Below are positions 25,257 through 37,568 of a stretch of DNA of 64,000 nucleotides, one piece after another; the first letter of the stretch is position 1; each line of letters starts with the position of its first letter. The notes under the pieces are model-generated. The model was not told the DNA's origin and made no database searches. It saw only the letters and a program-made list of their open reading frames with translations. The position numbers and the translations under genes are program-made. Where the stretch lies: contig DF237221.1 of NCBI GenBank assembly GCA_000708835.1, forward strand, positions 51,783 to 115,782. The letters run 5' to 3'. This stretch comes from Klebsormidium nitens (taxonomy: Eukaryota; Streptophyta; Klebsormidiophyceae; Klebsormidiales; Klebsormidiaceae).

Positions 25257-28200
25257 ATGGTTGAGTTCCAGATCTTCATTGACCTGGAGAGTGAGGAAGA
25301 CGTAGGCGCTAGTGAGTGGAAGTGCTTTCAGAAATGTTTGTCCTCTGGTTCTTTCCACTTTTGCACTCTAGCCGCTTCGATGCTATTTGATGGCATGCTT
25401 GCTAAGTAGAAGCTAGTAAAGCCAGGTGTCTGAAAGAAAGGGCACGGGGACTGGGTGTGTCAGTCTTCCGTTGACTCCACTTCAAGACTCTGTTACACCC
25501 TTCTGCATTCTAGAATTCTATCCTGATAACTTTGCGACACCGGTCCTAGAAACAATCGCTTGAGAAGTTTGCAAGCGCACATGCTTGTACAGGAGCCATG
25601 CTTAGCACCAGTACCTTGAATGTGTCAAAATTAGTCAACACTTGAAGTGAGACGCAAAATGATGTTGAGAAGACCCGGTTATCAGCGCTGCGCTGGCTGG
25701 ATAGAGCACTTGTATGGTCCTCATCATAACACCAGATTCACTGACAAACCAGCCTGATCATTTGCCAAGTTGCACTAGGCTCAGTGGGTTGGTTCAGCAG
25801 ACCTTTTTCTCTGAGCTGTTCCGCTAATAACAACCTCAAGGATTATTAGGCAACTAACTACTTTGCTGCAAGCAGTCTCTGCAATCTGCAATTGCACTAG
25901 ACGACCTCTTTTTGTATTGAAAGCGTTCTTGACGGTCCCCTACAAAGGACTTTAGTCCAAGGGAACCGTGTGGTCTTGATTAGTGTTGCTTTATATCGAT
26001 AAATACGACGGCATCGTCTCTCCTGCAGAAACAGCAGGTGCTCCTCTCCAACCTTCCGGAAAAACGACTGCCAAGCAGGAGGATGAGGATGATCTGGTCG
26101 AGCTTGATCCCGCCCACTTCAGCAGGAAGGCAAGACCATTTTCATTTTGCTCTCGCTTCTGTTTAATCTACGCGTGTGTCCTGTCAGATCTGCACCTCTC
26201 TTGATGACCGTTTGCCAACAATATCCAGGTGGGGACGTTTTCTATTACCTCGCTATGCTTACATTCGACTCTCTTGTTCAACGAGCAGAGCCCGGAGCCA
26301 CAGAGAAGGGAAGTGTGAATCAACCTTAAACAACGCCCATTGTAATAAGTCAATCAACAGCTCCCCTTGCTCGTGAAAAGCAGGGGGTCATTGCGTCATC
26401 CTGCACAACAGAAACACATGGGTTGGTCGGTCTCCTGAAAAGGTCTCAATCTCTGCCATGCAGCAAAGACGCCATTCTGGCTCAACGATCATCCTCCTGG
26501 AAGATTCTGAAAGTTGCACGACTACCGGAACCGGGACTGGGAACGGAACCTGGAACGGATACGGAAAGGCTTTTGGTGCGGCTGCTCGGACGTCCTCTTT
26601 GGAGGATGACGTGGTGATGCTGGATGAGGCACAGGTCGAGGATCGACACCTGCGGGCAAGTGCTTCATCCAGGAAGACCACTGTCAATCCAGGACCGCGA
26701 GAATTGAATATTCTGCACGAAGGCAAATCGCAGTCCAGTAAGGGTTTCACAGGCTGTCAGTTGTCTGTCCAGCAGACTCACAAAGACCAGTAGGGCATGG
26801 CATAACATCTTGTTATCGACTCGGCAGAAGATCTTCGAAGAAGGCGACCACAGGCACAGACATCAAGGTTCTGGGTGGAATCCTTTCATTTGAAATGTAG
26901 TCACCAGATTCTTTGTGCCAGGAATTTTATGCCGTCTTAGGTTTGTCAGTGGGTCACCTTGCTAATGGGTTCTGCAGCTTCTGAGAACGTCTACCGCGTT
27001 CCCCTTTTAAGTCCCAAGCAGACATTCGATTCATGGACGTAGGCGCTATACTGAGATACTCTGCGGTCACTGAATTTACGTGCCTACCTCCTTGTGCATA
27101 AAAGGTAGATTTGTGCGTCTATGCAGAAGCAGCGCGCAAAGACAGTTGAGCACAACAAGCGCGCACTGATCACTGTGACCAACACAGTCGCGAGCATCGA
27201 GGCCCGCATGAAGGAGGCCCTAGATCAGGCCGCAAAAGTCTCGCAGAGTTCCGTGGCTGAGGGCAGCGCTCCGCTGATAGGAGCGGAAGGAACGGAAAAG
27301 TTGCAGAAAAAGAAGGCTGGGAAGCAGACGGAACGGAGAGGCAAAAGAAAGGCAACGGAAGGTGAAGAGGAACGGCTGCTTGACGGGGAGGGCCACCTGA
27401 CTATTAACCCCGAGCAAAAAGGGACAGCTAGAACTAGGGCGGCGAGTAGCCAAGCAGCACGCGCCGCGTCCGACCAGGCCCCGGTTGAAAAGCCGGTAGC
27501 CCAGAGTTTGGCTCCAAGGAAAGGACAGGCGGCCGCGGGGGCGGGGGCGGCGGGGCGTGGGGGCCGCGTTCCCAAGCCCAAGAAAAAGGCCGCAGCAGGT
27601 CGGAGGGTGAAAGGTGCGCAAGCTTGTAACGTTCTGTCTGAATCAACGGCTGTGAGAACGATTACTGGACCAGTACGGTGTGTTCTCCTGGCGTAAGGAT
27701 GCACATAGCTTTGCTTCTGATATACGTCCCGGTCGCTTTTATAAGACACCGTGTCTGTACCTGAAACATGAAGTTTCTGATGCTTTCTTTCGCATCTCAG
27801 CGGACCGGACTGCAGTCGTACGCCAACGCGTACGAGCATCCAGATCAGTCCGAAAGAGGACTTCAAACGTCAATCTCTTCCGAAACCTGATTGAGTATCC
27901 TTTCCCTCAGGCCTTGCAAAAGATCGTTGTTTTGTATTCTGCTTTACATTTTAGAAGGGTCCCAATATCAGCACTGCCCATACGGTACCTGCAGCGGTGC
28001 TCCCCCGCATCCCAGCCGGTCCGAACTGGATCAACGCGTACGGACGTCCGGAGCCTTCCGAGGAGGCCATTCTGGACGCGACCAAGCAGCTGTTTGCGGC
28101 TCTGGGCGGCCGGTTGGCGTTTCTGCCCAAGGGCGACGCCGAACACAATACAATCATGGCCTCACACTTAGCAGCTACCGGGGTGAGGCGTCACTGAGGG

Positions 28201-30258
28201 TTTTGAGTATCAAGTTTTTGGGGTTTAGCATTCTATCGGTTGATATCTGATGTGAATGAGGCAGTCAGTGCTCAAGTTTTTGAAGCCTTTGATTAAAACA
28301 GCTTCCCACTGGATGGGGGCGGTCCCTAGATTTCTGCACGGTTCGTCCGACCTGTCTTCCTGACCTGCTTCCACTCTTAGCTCATTGCCAAAGTTTGGCT
28401 CGATGCGCACCATTTGGACCTTTCCGTTGAACTGACTGCCTTTCTAAAAGCAGAAATGCTGCGCGTTTTGACACCATCAAACAGTGCAAAAAGCAGGCGC
28501 CGTAGACGTTCTCGCGGTCTGCATTTCGAAGCAAGCTCTCTGTGTGTCAAGGTCCCCATCGTGGCCATCCACAAAGTGGTACACGGGCCGGCTCGCCTGG
28601 CCGCTTTCGAAGAGGAGGCGCGCGCGCTTGAGCTGGTGCGCAAGGGGGGCGCAAACGTGCAGGTAATAAAATCCTCCATCCTGTTTCAGTGGCGTTGGAC
28701 ATACAGCTGCTTGCATCAAACTTGAGATTGAGTTCCGATTCCTCCGAGCCTCCGAGCATGGTTCCTGATCTTGAGCCGTTGATGCGTTCCTGGCCAATCG
28801 GACGGTTCAAGATAAAAAACATGCTCGAAGCACTTGTAGCCCGATGACACAAAGAGCTGTAGTAAGCTTGCCAGCCTCAGACGGGTGCAGTTTTCTTGGG
28901 GTTTAGGTGGGTTCGAGCGCGCAGCGAGTGAATTTGAGGTTCGGATTTTAGGATTGGGCTACCAGCTTACTACGTATCACTAGTGCTTGTTTCTTCAGAA
29001 TCGGAGAGATGCCGTGCAGGTTTGCTGGCACGGCACCAGCGAGGAAGCCCTGCTGTCAATTCTCAAGACGGGCTTTACCGCGAGCCGGACCGTGAACGGC
29101 AAGTCGGCAGGAAACGGGCTCTACATGGCGCCGACGCATGCACCAACCACCAGCATGTGAGCACGCCTAACGTGCCCATTTCTGTATCTATGTTAGCCCC
29201 CCACCCTTCCTCCGTCCCTTATCTTTCTATTTAAAAGCAGTCTCGTCGCTTTTCCTTTCCGCTTCGTTACTTCCTACCCCCCTCCCTGATCTATTTGAAG
29301 GCTTTCGAGGTCCAAGATCTGAATTCCTTGAGGTTTTAAAGCTTTGCGACTTGAAGAGTTTTGCCCTTATCCAGGAGAATTGATTTTCTGTCAATGAGGA
29401 GAAGCTTCTGACGGTCGCGCTGCGTGCCCTCGCATGGGGCTGGTTCAAGTATCTCTCTTTTGAAAGAGGGCCTTAATCTGGCGGAGAAGGTCCGTATGAG
29501 TGTTTGAATTGGTAGGAGCGTGCGTTTGAGCGGCTAGATAAACTTGTTTCATTTGGTTGGCTGCTCGCAAACATGTTTGAACGCGAGTTTGTTGAGGCGA
29601 GACATTCTCATGACCCGCACTTTTGCCCTTGGTTTGGCCTGCGTCTGAAACGTATCATGGATTTCGAAAAACAACACTAGAAGAGCCGCGGGGGATTCCG
29701 AAAGGGCTCATTCTCATCAGTAGCCATAGTAGTTACGAGTTTGCTGCCCCAGATTCTGATCACCAGACGACATTTTTGGCAGAATTTCTCCAGCACACCG
29801 ACATTTTACTTGCGCTCTCCACCGTTTCACTCAAATTTCTACTTAAAGTCAGCAAGTACGGTCAATTACCCTGACCTGTGCTCACACACATAAAAAACTC
29901 AATTCTGAGATGTTCCGCACCCTGAATCCCTAGATCTGTCGTACCCGTCTCCCGGGCAGTGAAACAACTCAGCTTAGCAGAACCCATTCTCAAACCGGTA
30001 CGTACCTCCGTCAGAGGTTACACTGGCGGTGGTGACGGCCACGTGGGCCACATGTTCCTCCTGCGGGTGATCCTGGGTGGCGTCGAGGTGGGGTACGCGG
30101 GGATGGACCTCCCAAGCGATCCGGATTTGTACGACTCTGCTGTGGACCATTTGGAGGACCCAAGCGAGAGAGTCGTTTGGACGCCCTATCTGTACTCCAG
30201 GATCCTTATCGAGTACGTGATCAGCTTCAAAGTGGATCACGGTGGTGTGTGGTTCTAG
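25257..30258 (+). CDS. PARP catalytic-domain protein, RCD1/SRO-like (paralogue A)
   Basis: Eight exons proposed: 25257-25311, 26029-26129, 26464-26655, 27127-27613, 27995-28182, 28552-28662, 29020-29156 and 30015-30258; about 504 residues. The N-terminus is short and acidic ('FIDLESEED'). A conserved helix ('HNKRALITVTNTVASIEARM') opens a long Lys/Arg/Ala-rich linker with nuclear-localisation-like clusters. The C-terminal domain carries the PARP features HGTS (motif with His), 'NGLYMAP' (Tyr), and 'YDSAVDHL...SERVVW...LIEYVISF', most like plant RCD1/SRO proteins. A Glu sits where the third catalytic residue is expected, so ADP-ribosyl transfer is possible. Introns 2 and 3 appear to use GC donors. 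Exon 6 could instead start at 28381 (57 extra residues) and exon 7 at 28999 (7 extra). Likely nuclear; targets unknown. Confidence 0.8.
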
Positions 30259-31188
30259 AACGACGATATCCACATGAGAATATCTGGGTATTCAGAGCTT
30301 CTACAAATCATGTAAGCGGCTTGCAGCTGGCATGCCAGGGGGTAACTCGTTGGCTTTCCGACGTGTAAGAGATACGTGTTTCGGTAAAAGGCACTATGAT
30401 CGCCAGGCTGCTGATGGTAGCAACACGTGTGCATTCAAATTTCGGGTTATGTACTACCTGTCGAACACGGACATGACACTTGACACGGATGTAATCCAAG
30501 TATTATCATATCGCCATGGAAGTTACTCAATTGCAAGTTGTGCAGACGTCGGGCCCCTTGCGAATTTACATTCTATTTCTAGTCTAATAAAGGCTGCCCT
30601 ATTAAGGTCTTAGCGCCACTATCATTGCAATCGTGAGCATGCCTGGGAGACTCGTGCAATGTCTATGCAGCTTGCTTTGACTACTGGCACCTGATTGTAA
30701 TCTTTCCAAACCGATATTGTAAAACTGTGATACGGATGTGAAAAGACTGAAGCACATGCGGTTTTGACTATATCGGAACTATGGGTGATGCATGAGATTG
30801 GTCCATTTGTGAAGATGGAAACATTCGGCTGATTCTAACTTCATTGGGGCATGCCTCGGACTTGTTGGCATGCTTGAGTTGGGAAACGGATCTGGCATTT
30901 GTAATTGGGGTAGGATCTTGCACGACGAGGCATTAGGCAACGGGGAACTTGACTCGACGACGGCAGGAACACATCAAATCTACATGTATTCAAATATGCA
31001 TCTGCTTGCCATTTTAAGTTGATACTCTAATTCCAAAAGGAGTGAAACGCGTGAGAATAACATCACGCTCCTCAAATGAGATGTGCTCACGATTTTGTAC
31101 TACTAGATTGGTCGAACTTCATTTCACATTTTGACTCAAAAGTCAAGCTGCTCAAAGGTGTTGTTCATGCCACCCGTCGCTCTCCCTT
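30259..31188. other. Intergenic, between convergent PARP paralogues
   Basis: This 930-nt stretch lies between the two tail-to-tail PARP genes and should hold both 3' UTRs. I see no coding exon or repeat that I can support. Confidence 0.5.
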
Positions 31189-34100
31189 TCAAATCCCAAC
31201 CCTGGGTCGAAAGCTGATCACATACTCGATCAGAATTCTGGAGTACAGGTATGGGGTCCACACAATGATCTCGCTTGGGCTTTGAACATAGTTTGCTGCG
31301 GAGTCGTACAGGTCCGGGTTGCTGGGGAGGTCCGTCCCCGCTTGCCCCTGCTCAACGCCGCCCAAAATAACCCGCAGAAGAAACATGTGGCTCACGCCCG
31401 ATGCGCCGGCTCGGGCGTAGCCCCTGACAAGAAAAGTCACGTGTTCGGTCGGACGCAAGAAACTGACAAGAATTTGAAACTGACGACTCGATGTGAAGGC
31501 AAAACGATCATGGTGAACCGGCTTCGATCTTTGCGTCTTCTAAGAAAGAACGATGGTGGATGGGGCAACCAAGTGACTTCATCCACTTCGCGCTAAAATG
31601 GACTCAAGCGGACAACATGCAATTCTAATGGCTTCCCATATAGTAAAGCATGTCATGTTGTAACGCAAGCACAATCTCTGCTTACATGCTCGTGCCAGCC
31701 TGATTCCCGGGAGCCATGTACAATCCGTTCCCGTGCGACTTCCCGTGCACGGTTCTGCTCGCCGTGAATCCCGTCTTGAGGATCGATAGCAGGGCGTCTT
31801 CGGATGTCCCGTGCCAGCATTGCTGCACGTTTGCACCGCTCGGGCGCACCTGCGAGAATAGAAGAGGGCGTCAGATTTCAAGATCATCTAAGTTGAGAGG
31901 GCAAGTAATCTCGGACGGACTACTGTGTGTCGGCGTAGAGCGCCGTAATCCAACTTGGAGTTTAACCGCTTCAAACCGCAACCGAGCACGAACGCACTAT
32001 TTGAAGCACCCGTCTGAGGCTGGCGACACCTAACGCTCCTGAGGCTTATTTCTTTAAGCATGAGTGACCAACAGCTGGTCACGTCAAACCTGGAGCGGTT
32101 GCCGCTCCGTTCTCTCTTAGCAATCCGGCACTCAGCTTCTCGAAAACAAGTCAGACACCCTTGAAGACCCTCAAGAAACCGCTTAGCATGCGCGAGACAC
32201 AGGGTTTGAAGCACATCATAATTCGCTCAACAAGGTTCAAACATGACCTTGTACTCGACAGCAACTACAGTAATCAGACCAAGTCCTTAAGGCAAACGTA
32301 GAGGTGATACCAAATCCTGACGGAGCTTTAAGGCCCATTCCGCGAAATGTCCGCCGTAACCCACGTACAGCTAACGCACCGAGCCGACCTCACCAAAGTC
32401 AGTCCCGCCTTCCCGGTAAACCCAGGGGGCAGTGACGGCTTCATTCGTCAAGTTGTCCAGATATCGTCTAGCCCCACCGCCAGACATGGGTGATCAATTC
32501 GAAAAGCTTTCTGAACGGACTGACGACGTGGCAGTCAAAGGTAGAAGGGTTACAGATTCCAACCTGCGCGAGCGTGCGCGCCTCCTCCTCAAAGGCGGCC
32601 AGGCGCGCGGGGCCGTTGAGCACCTTGTGGATGGCCACGATGGGAACCTGTGGACACAACAACTTCGATGCAGAATTGAGTGCCGGTGTTCTACGAGAAG
32701 CGCTTCAAGAAAAGTCCCTCATAAGTTTGCAGTCTGACAGCGCACCACAATCTTTGCCAATTTCTGACAGCGAAGCCGTAAACGTTGATGCCTCGTGAGT
32801 ACGCGATGAAGTAATGAGCCTGCGGAATGATAACCTGCGCCGATTTGTTAGGACGTTACCACCCAAAACAACGAACGTTCAGGTGTCCATTTAGGTAGAA
32901 ACAAAGGTCTTTGGTCTACGTTACGATTGATGGGTAATCCATTGTTTCTAGACGATTGTCCTCCGAAGCACAACGCTCAGAACTTCGACCCTTCTGAGCT
33001 CTCCAAACCCAGGCAGACTCCTTACCCCGGTGTTCGCCAGCAAGGCCATGACTTTCTTGTGGTCGGAGTCGCTCTTGGGCAGAAAGGCCACCCGCTTGTC
33101 AAGCGCGCCAAACATTTTCTTGGTCGCTGCGAGGACCGCTTTCTCAGAGGGGCCGGTGCGAACCGGCTGGTGGGGTATGGGGACCGGGATCGCGGCGGCT
33201 GCAAGTGGCACACGGAGGCTGTGATGACTGGAAAAAAGTCGCACAAGCAAGCTTTAAGACACAAATAGAGGCGATCTGAGAACTGTCACTGAACTGCGAG
33301 GAATTCTGGACTAAGATTTGAGTAGACATTGGCGGTTATTTCTTAAAACGTTTCGGTAACCAACTGCCTAGTTTGCGGGCAAGCTAGTCGCTCCCGATTC
33401 GTCAGCTCCACGGCTTGAGAGATTTGAATGGACGGGTGCGTCGCTACGGAAGAAGTCTCAAAGTCAGCGAAACGTCACAAAGTCTTACACTTCGGCATCA
33501 TAGTAATCGGGACGCTAGGAACAGCCGCTGGAGTACTTCGGGGCTCCTTCACGACTTTGTGAAAAATCAAAGATAAGACCAAAGAGATCAACAGCTTCGA
33601 CTGCACATGGCGCACACACACAACGCGGTCCCGAACACGCGCGAGCGCGCACCTTTCCTTGCCGGGGCCTTGGCCCCTGCCGCGGCCGCCCTCCCTTTCG
33701 CCCGCGGCGGAGCGGCTGGCGGCGTTAGCCCCATTCCCTGCGCGATCCCGGCCGCGATTGCCGCCTGAATGGAAGCCCGGAGCGCGGTTAGCCCGGAAAC
33801 CGACTTCGAGGGATCCCTCTGCTTCGTTGTTCTCTTCTTTCTCTTCGGAGCGGCCTTCCCCTCATCGGCTCGAACCTTCTGGGCAGCCGGCTGTTTGGTT
33901 CCAGCAATTGTTTTTTCCCCGCGCATACCCGGCTCTTCCGCGCGTGCACCCGCTTCGTCTCCCCGGGCGGCAGGAGGGCCCGCGCGCGCGCGCGCCTTGG
34001 CTCGCGTGGTCCGCTTTTCCGCCGGGTGCGCATCGGGCTCCGCTTCCGAGTTTCCTTCGTCACCCGGCAGCCAGTCGTCATCATCCGTCGCCTTCCGCTT

Positions 34101-35942
34101 CCGCTTCTTCCGTTTCTCGTTTCCAGTCCCCCGGCCGCTCTTCACGGTTGCCGCTGCTCCAGTGTTCCGCTGCTCCGTTGGTCCGTTGTTGTTCCGTTCT
34201 GCAGCCGGCGCCGGCGGGGAGCCCACTGTACCGGACGCGAGCGTCTGCGCGTCACGAACTCTCTCCTTCACAGCCTTTTGTTTCCGACTTTTAGTAATGG
34301 GCTCCGCTGCTTCCGCTGCCGGAATGAGCGGAGTGCGGGCCGTTCCGGCGGAATAGTCCGCGCTCCGGCCCCTGTGGGAGTGAAGCGATTTGGCAGTGTC
34401 TTGGGCTCTCTTCATTCGGGCCTCGATGCTCGCAAAGGTGTTGGTGACGGTAGCCAAAGCGTGCTTGTTTTGCTCGATGGTCACCGCGTTCAGCTTCTGC
34501 ATTGCAAAGCAAGGATAAGATAATAATCCTGCCAGGTAGACACTTTCACACTTGTTGGAGTACAGCTTGAAAGATGCAATACAAGTGATTGCACATCAGG
34601 ATTGGCGTTTCAAGACCCGCAACTGGGAGCGCCCGCAGACGAGGCTGCCTTTGTTACTGCAAACTTGCCAAAGATAACAGATTCGAGTATTTGAGCAACT
34701 GTTTTGCGCGATCAGAGAGAAAGGTCCCAACAGGGGCTGGTTGACAGATCTGAGCAACACGGCGAGAGGGCTTCTTACAAGTCAACACCTTGCACAAGGC
34801 AACACCTCAAAAGATCCTTTCATCAAAAGTAACCAAAATTGCTCATTGCAGTCGCGTATGAAAACCCTTGGAGACCCACCAAGGCCCTTGAAGCGGCGCG
34901 CTTTTCCTTGAATATGGTCCCGCTCGTTTATTCAAGTTCGAGATTGACGCATGAGACTACGGTGAGTGCACAATGGTACAGAAAAGAAGAGAAAAGCAGA
35001 CGCAGTTTAGGTCACGTGTCCTGGCTGAATCCAATCAAAGCGCCTTGTAAGAAAGTAAAGGGTCCAAAGCTGAGCACTCTCACCTGTTGTTGCTGCTCCA
35101 TATACTGCTCGTAATCCAGCACCAATACTTCCTCGTCTTGCTCAGAGGCAACATTGAATTCAGCCTGTTGTGCCCCGTCATCCGATGCTTCGTGGGCACT
35201 GCTGGCTGCTTCGGGCAAGAAACATCCATCAGTAAGTTCTGCACGACCCAAAAGGATCAAGTAACATTTTGGCTTCAGAAGGTCTTCGATCGCTGAATGC
35301 AGCGAGTGGCGCTTTCCTAGGTGTCATTGCAGCGGCTTGCCATCCAGGCGCTTACAGTCACGCGGCAGTCAGAGTGTCTCTCTTTGACGTTAAAAAGCGT
35401 ACACCTAACTGCCCAAGCATCATTCGTGGTGCCTTCGTGACATCTTCCGGTTTTGGTGACAATGGGCATATAGTTCAGAGATTTTAAAGAGGATCTGGAG
35501 GATCCTGCACCCTCCATCCGCACGACGTTGAGCAGTCTCTGCTTCCTGTCCTTTGGAGGACGTCTGCTGGAATAGAATGTCCATGGCGCAAGCCTGTCCC
35601 AAGCTGGTTCTGGGAGTCCACTGAGTTCAAAAGCGCTGATATCAGCATAAGGCAGGCTACCCGAGGTGATTAAGGCTTTCCTTCTATGCTCTCTCAGCCG
35701 GTGATTATGTGCTTGGATCTGGACACATTCCCCAGTAAACAGGCCGTGTAGGTATCTGCTGCACCTTCTCTGAGAACCAGCAAGAAATTGACAACGCAAG
35801 ACCTTGAGTGTCTGGAGTCTGTATCCACTTTGAAAAGCTGGCTGACGCTGAAACATAATCCGTCGTCACATGCCTTACCTTCAGCTTCCTCGTCGCTGTC
35901 CAGATCAATGAAGACCGACTGCATCGCTGTCTGGGGCCCCAT
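31189..35942 (-). CDS. PARP catalytic-domain protein, RCD1/SRO-like (paralogue B)
   Basis: Seven minus-strand exons: 35879-35942, 35084-35238, 33653-34496, 33026-33198, 32564-32647, 31686-31849 and 31189-31423; about 572 residues. Exon phases and boundaries correspond to paralogue A at almost every junction: acidic start ('FIDLDSDEE'), the 'TVTNTFASIEARM' helix, a long basic linker (281 residues versus 162 in A), the 'VAFLPKSDSDH' segment, then the PARP domain with HGTS, 'NGLYMAP' and 'SEIIVW...LIEYVISF'. The start codon is uncertain (35924, 35942 or 35963). Paralogue A's exons 2 and 3 are represented by a single exon here. His, Tyr and a candidate Glu are retained. Likely nuclear from its basic clusters; substrates unknown. 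Confidence 0.8.
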
Positions 35943-37568
35943 TGGTGCTTCTTTTGACAGCACAAGGGGCTGTAACTACCTAGTGCTGGAGCTCACCTAC
36001 CCCTGCAACAGATCAGCGATTACCCATCTTCACGCGTGACACATTGCTTCTGCATCATACTTTTCTAGCCAGGAAGTGAGACACTTGGATATCAGATGGA
36101 GAGTCAAAGACAAGGTAAGCAACTGTCCTGAGATGCTGTCCTGGCCTGAAGTCACCGTAAGCAATCATTTCTGAGACGCTGGTCCTACTGTGCGAGCTCA
36201 AAGGGTGTCAATGGCTGCTTTTTACTATATCATCTTGCTGAAATCAGAGCCAAAGGCATCACAAAAGACTGAAAGATTCTGGAACGAAAAATCCAGTGTT
36301 ACCTTACCGTGAGGAAGAGCTTCCATTCTCTATTGCATTCCCTTCCGCCTGCTCACTGGTCGCAAGCTTGCAGAAGCTGACTGCTGATCCAAGGCAAGCT
36401 CCGCTGAAACACCAGGAACACCCGTAACATCTTTTGAAACAGTACTGTGGCTGTCGGACCTCGCGAGGATAAGCTCATGCATGATGACGAATCGACGCGC
36501 TTCAATCCGCGGCCGCGCGCAATTCGAGAAACTGACCGTTGCCCCCAAGGTTTCGGGTTTGCAGGTTTCTGATCACGTGGCTGAACTTATGATCGGTCGG
36601 CCTTAAGCGCGGCCTGCTCCGGCCCGCGGGCGCGCCACACCGTGCATCCGGCCGATGACCACCTTAGTATCACTTGATTGCAAAATGCACCCGCGTGTCC
36701 CTAATTGTTTTGTTGCGTGATCGAGCAAATCATTCGCACATGACATTCTATCATATGGCTCTCGTCGGCCGTCAAAGTTGTCGCTCAATTTCATTGTCTC
36801 GTGAGAGCGGTCTAGTGTATGGGAGTGGTCATATCTGTGAAAGGGGCCAGGCCGGTTCTGGGCAAAAGCCGTATACACATCCGTATATACGCATACGCAT
36901 TGTGTCTCAAAGGCTAGGCGCAAGCATACTCACGCATGTACAACGGAGCAAGATCGAACTTCATCCGACGTACGTGCTGGATGGTAATAACGCATTATTT
37001 GCTTGCTAGGCGCCTCGGCATGTACACTTGTGATATATAGTCAGTCCGCAAGCTTAAGCGCTGACTCGGAAGAGATAAAAATCTAATCCACCGTCTGTTG
37101 TTCATACTTGTCACCTCTCGCAGGGGGATCACGGGGCCTGACATGCTTATACCCGTTCGGACATCCGGCTGACGACAGAAAGTCGACGAAAACTAGACGC
37201 CGTATCACAGCTATAATTGCAGGGTTGTTTGGAAAAAGCGTTCCATGACCTGGTTCAGCCTGGTCAACCTACAATATGCTTGTGTCAAGAATAAAGCGCT
37301 TCTATGCATACTCTAAGCTATGTACTAAACGACTGTGTGCTTACGCACGAAACCGTTTGAACCGTGTGTCTGGACCAAAGTACGCCGATCCCTTTCCAAC
37401 GTTCTGGGTCGTTCCTTTTGGCGTGACGTCTGACGTACCGGCCTTCGTCGGACCAAAGTTATTTTATGACCATGTGATCAAAAGCATAAATTGAACAGCT
37501 CTTGATCGAACACACGAAGAGCCGGGCGTTTGACTATTTGTAAGGTTTCTTCTTAGGTCCGAGGCAGC
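35943..37568. other. Intergenic, upstream of PARP B and downstream of LysM gene
   Basis: Contains the presumed promoter of paralogue B (with a short GC-rich block near 36505-36525) and the 3' UTR of the LysM gene. Short open frames occur without recognisable domains. Nothing else is supported. Confidence 0.45.

Noticed and set aside
27220-27866. Long minus-strand frames opposite the PARP A linker exon
   Set aside because: They are the reverse reading of a low-complexity Lys/Ala-rich coding exon and carry no domain.
33659-34523. Long plus-strand frames opposite the PARP B linker exon
   Set aside because: Same reason: antisense of a GC-rich, Arg/Ala-rich coding exon.
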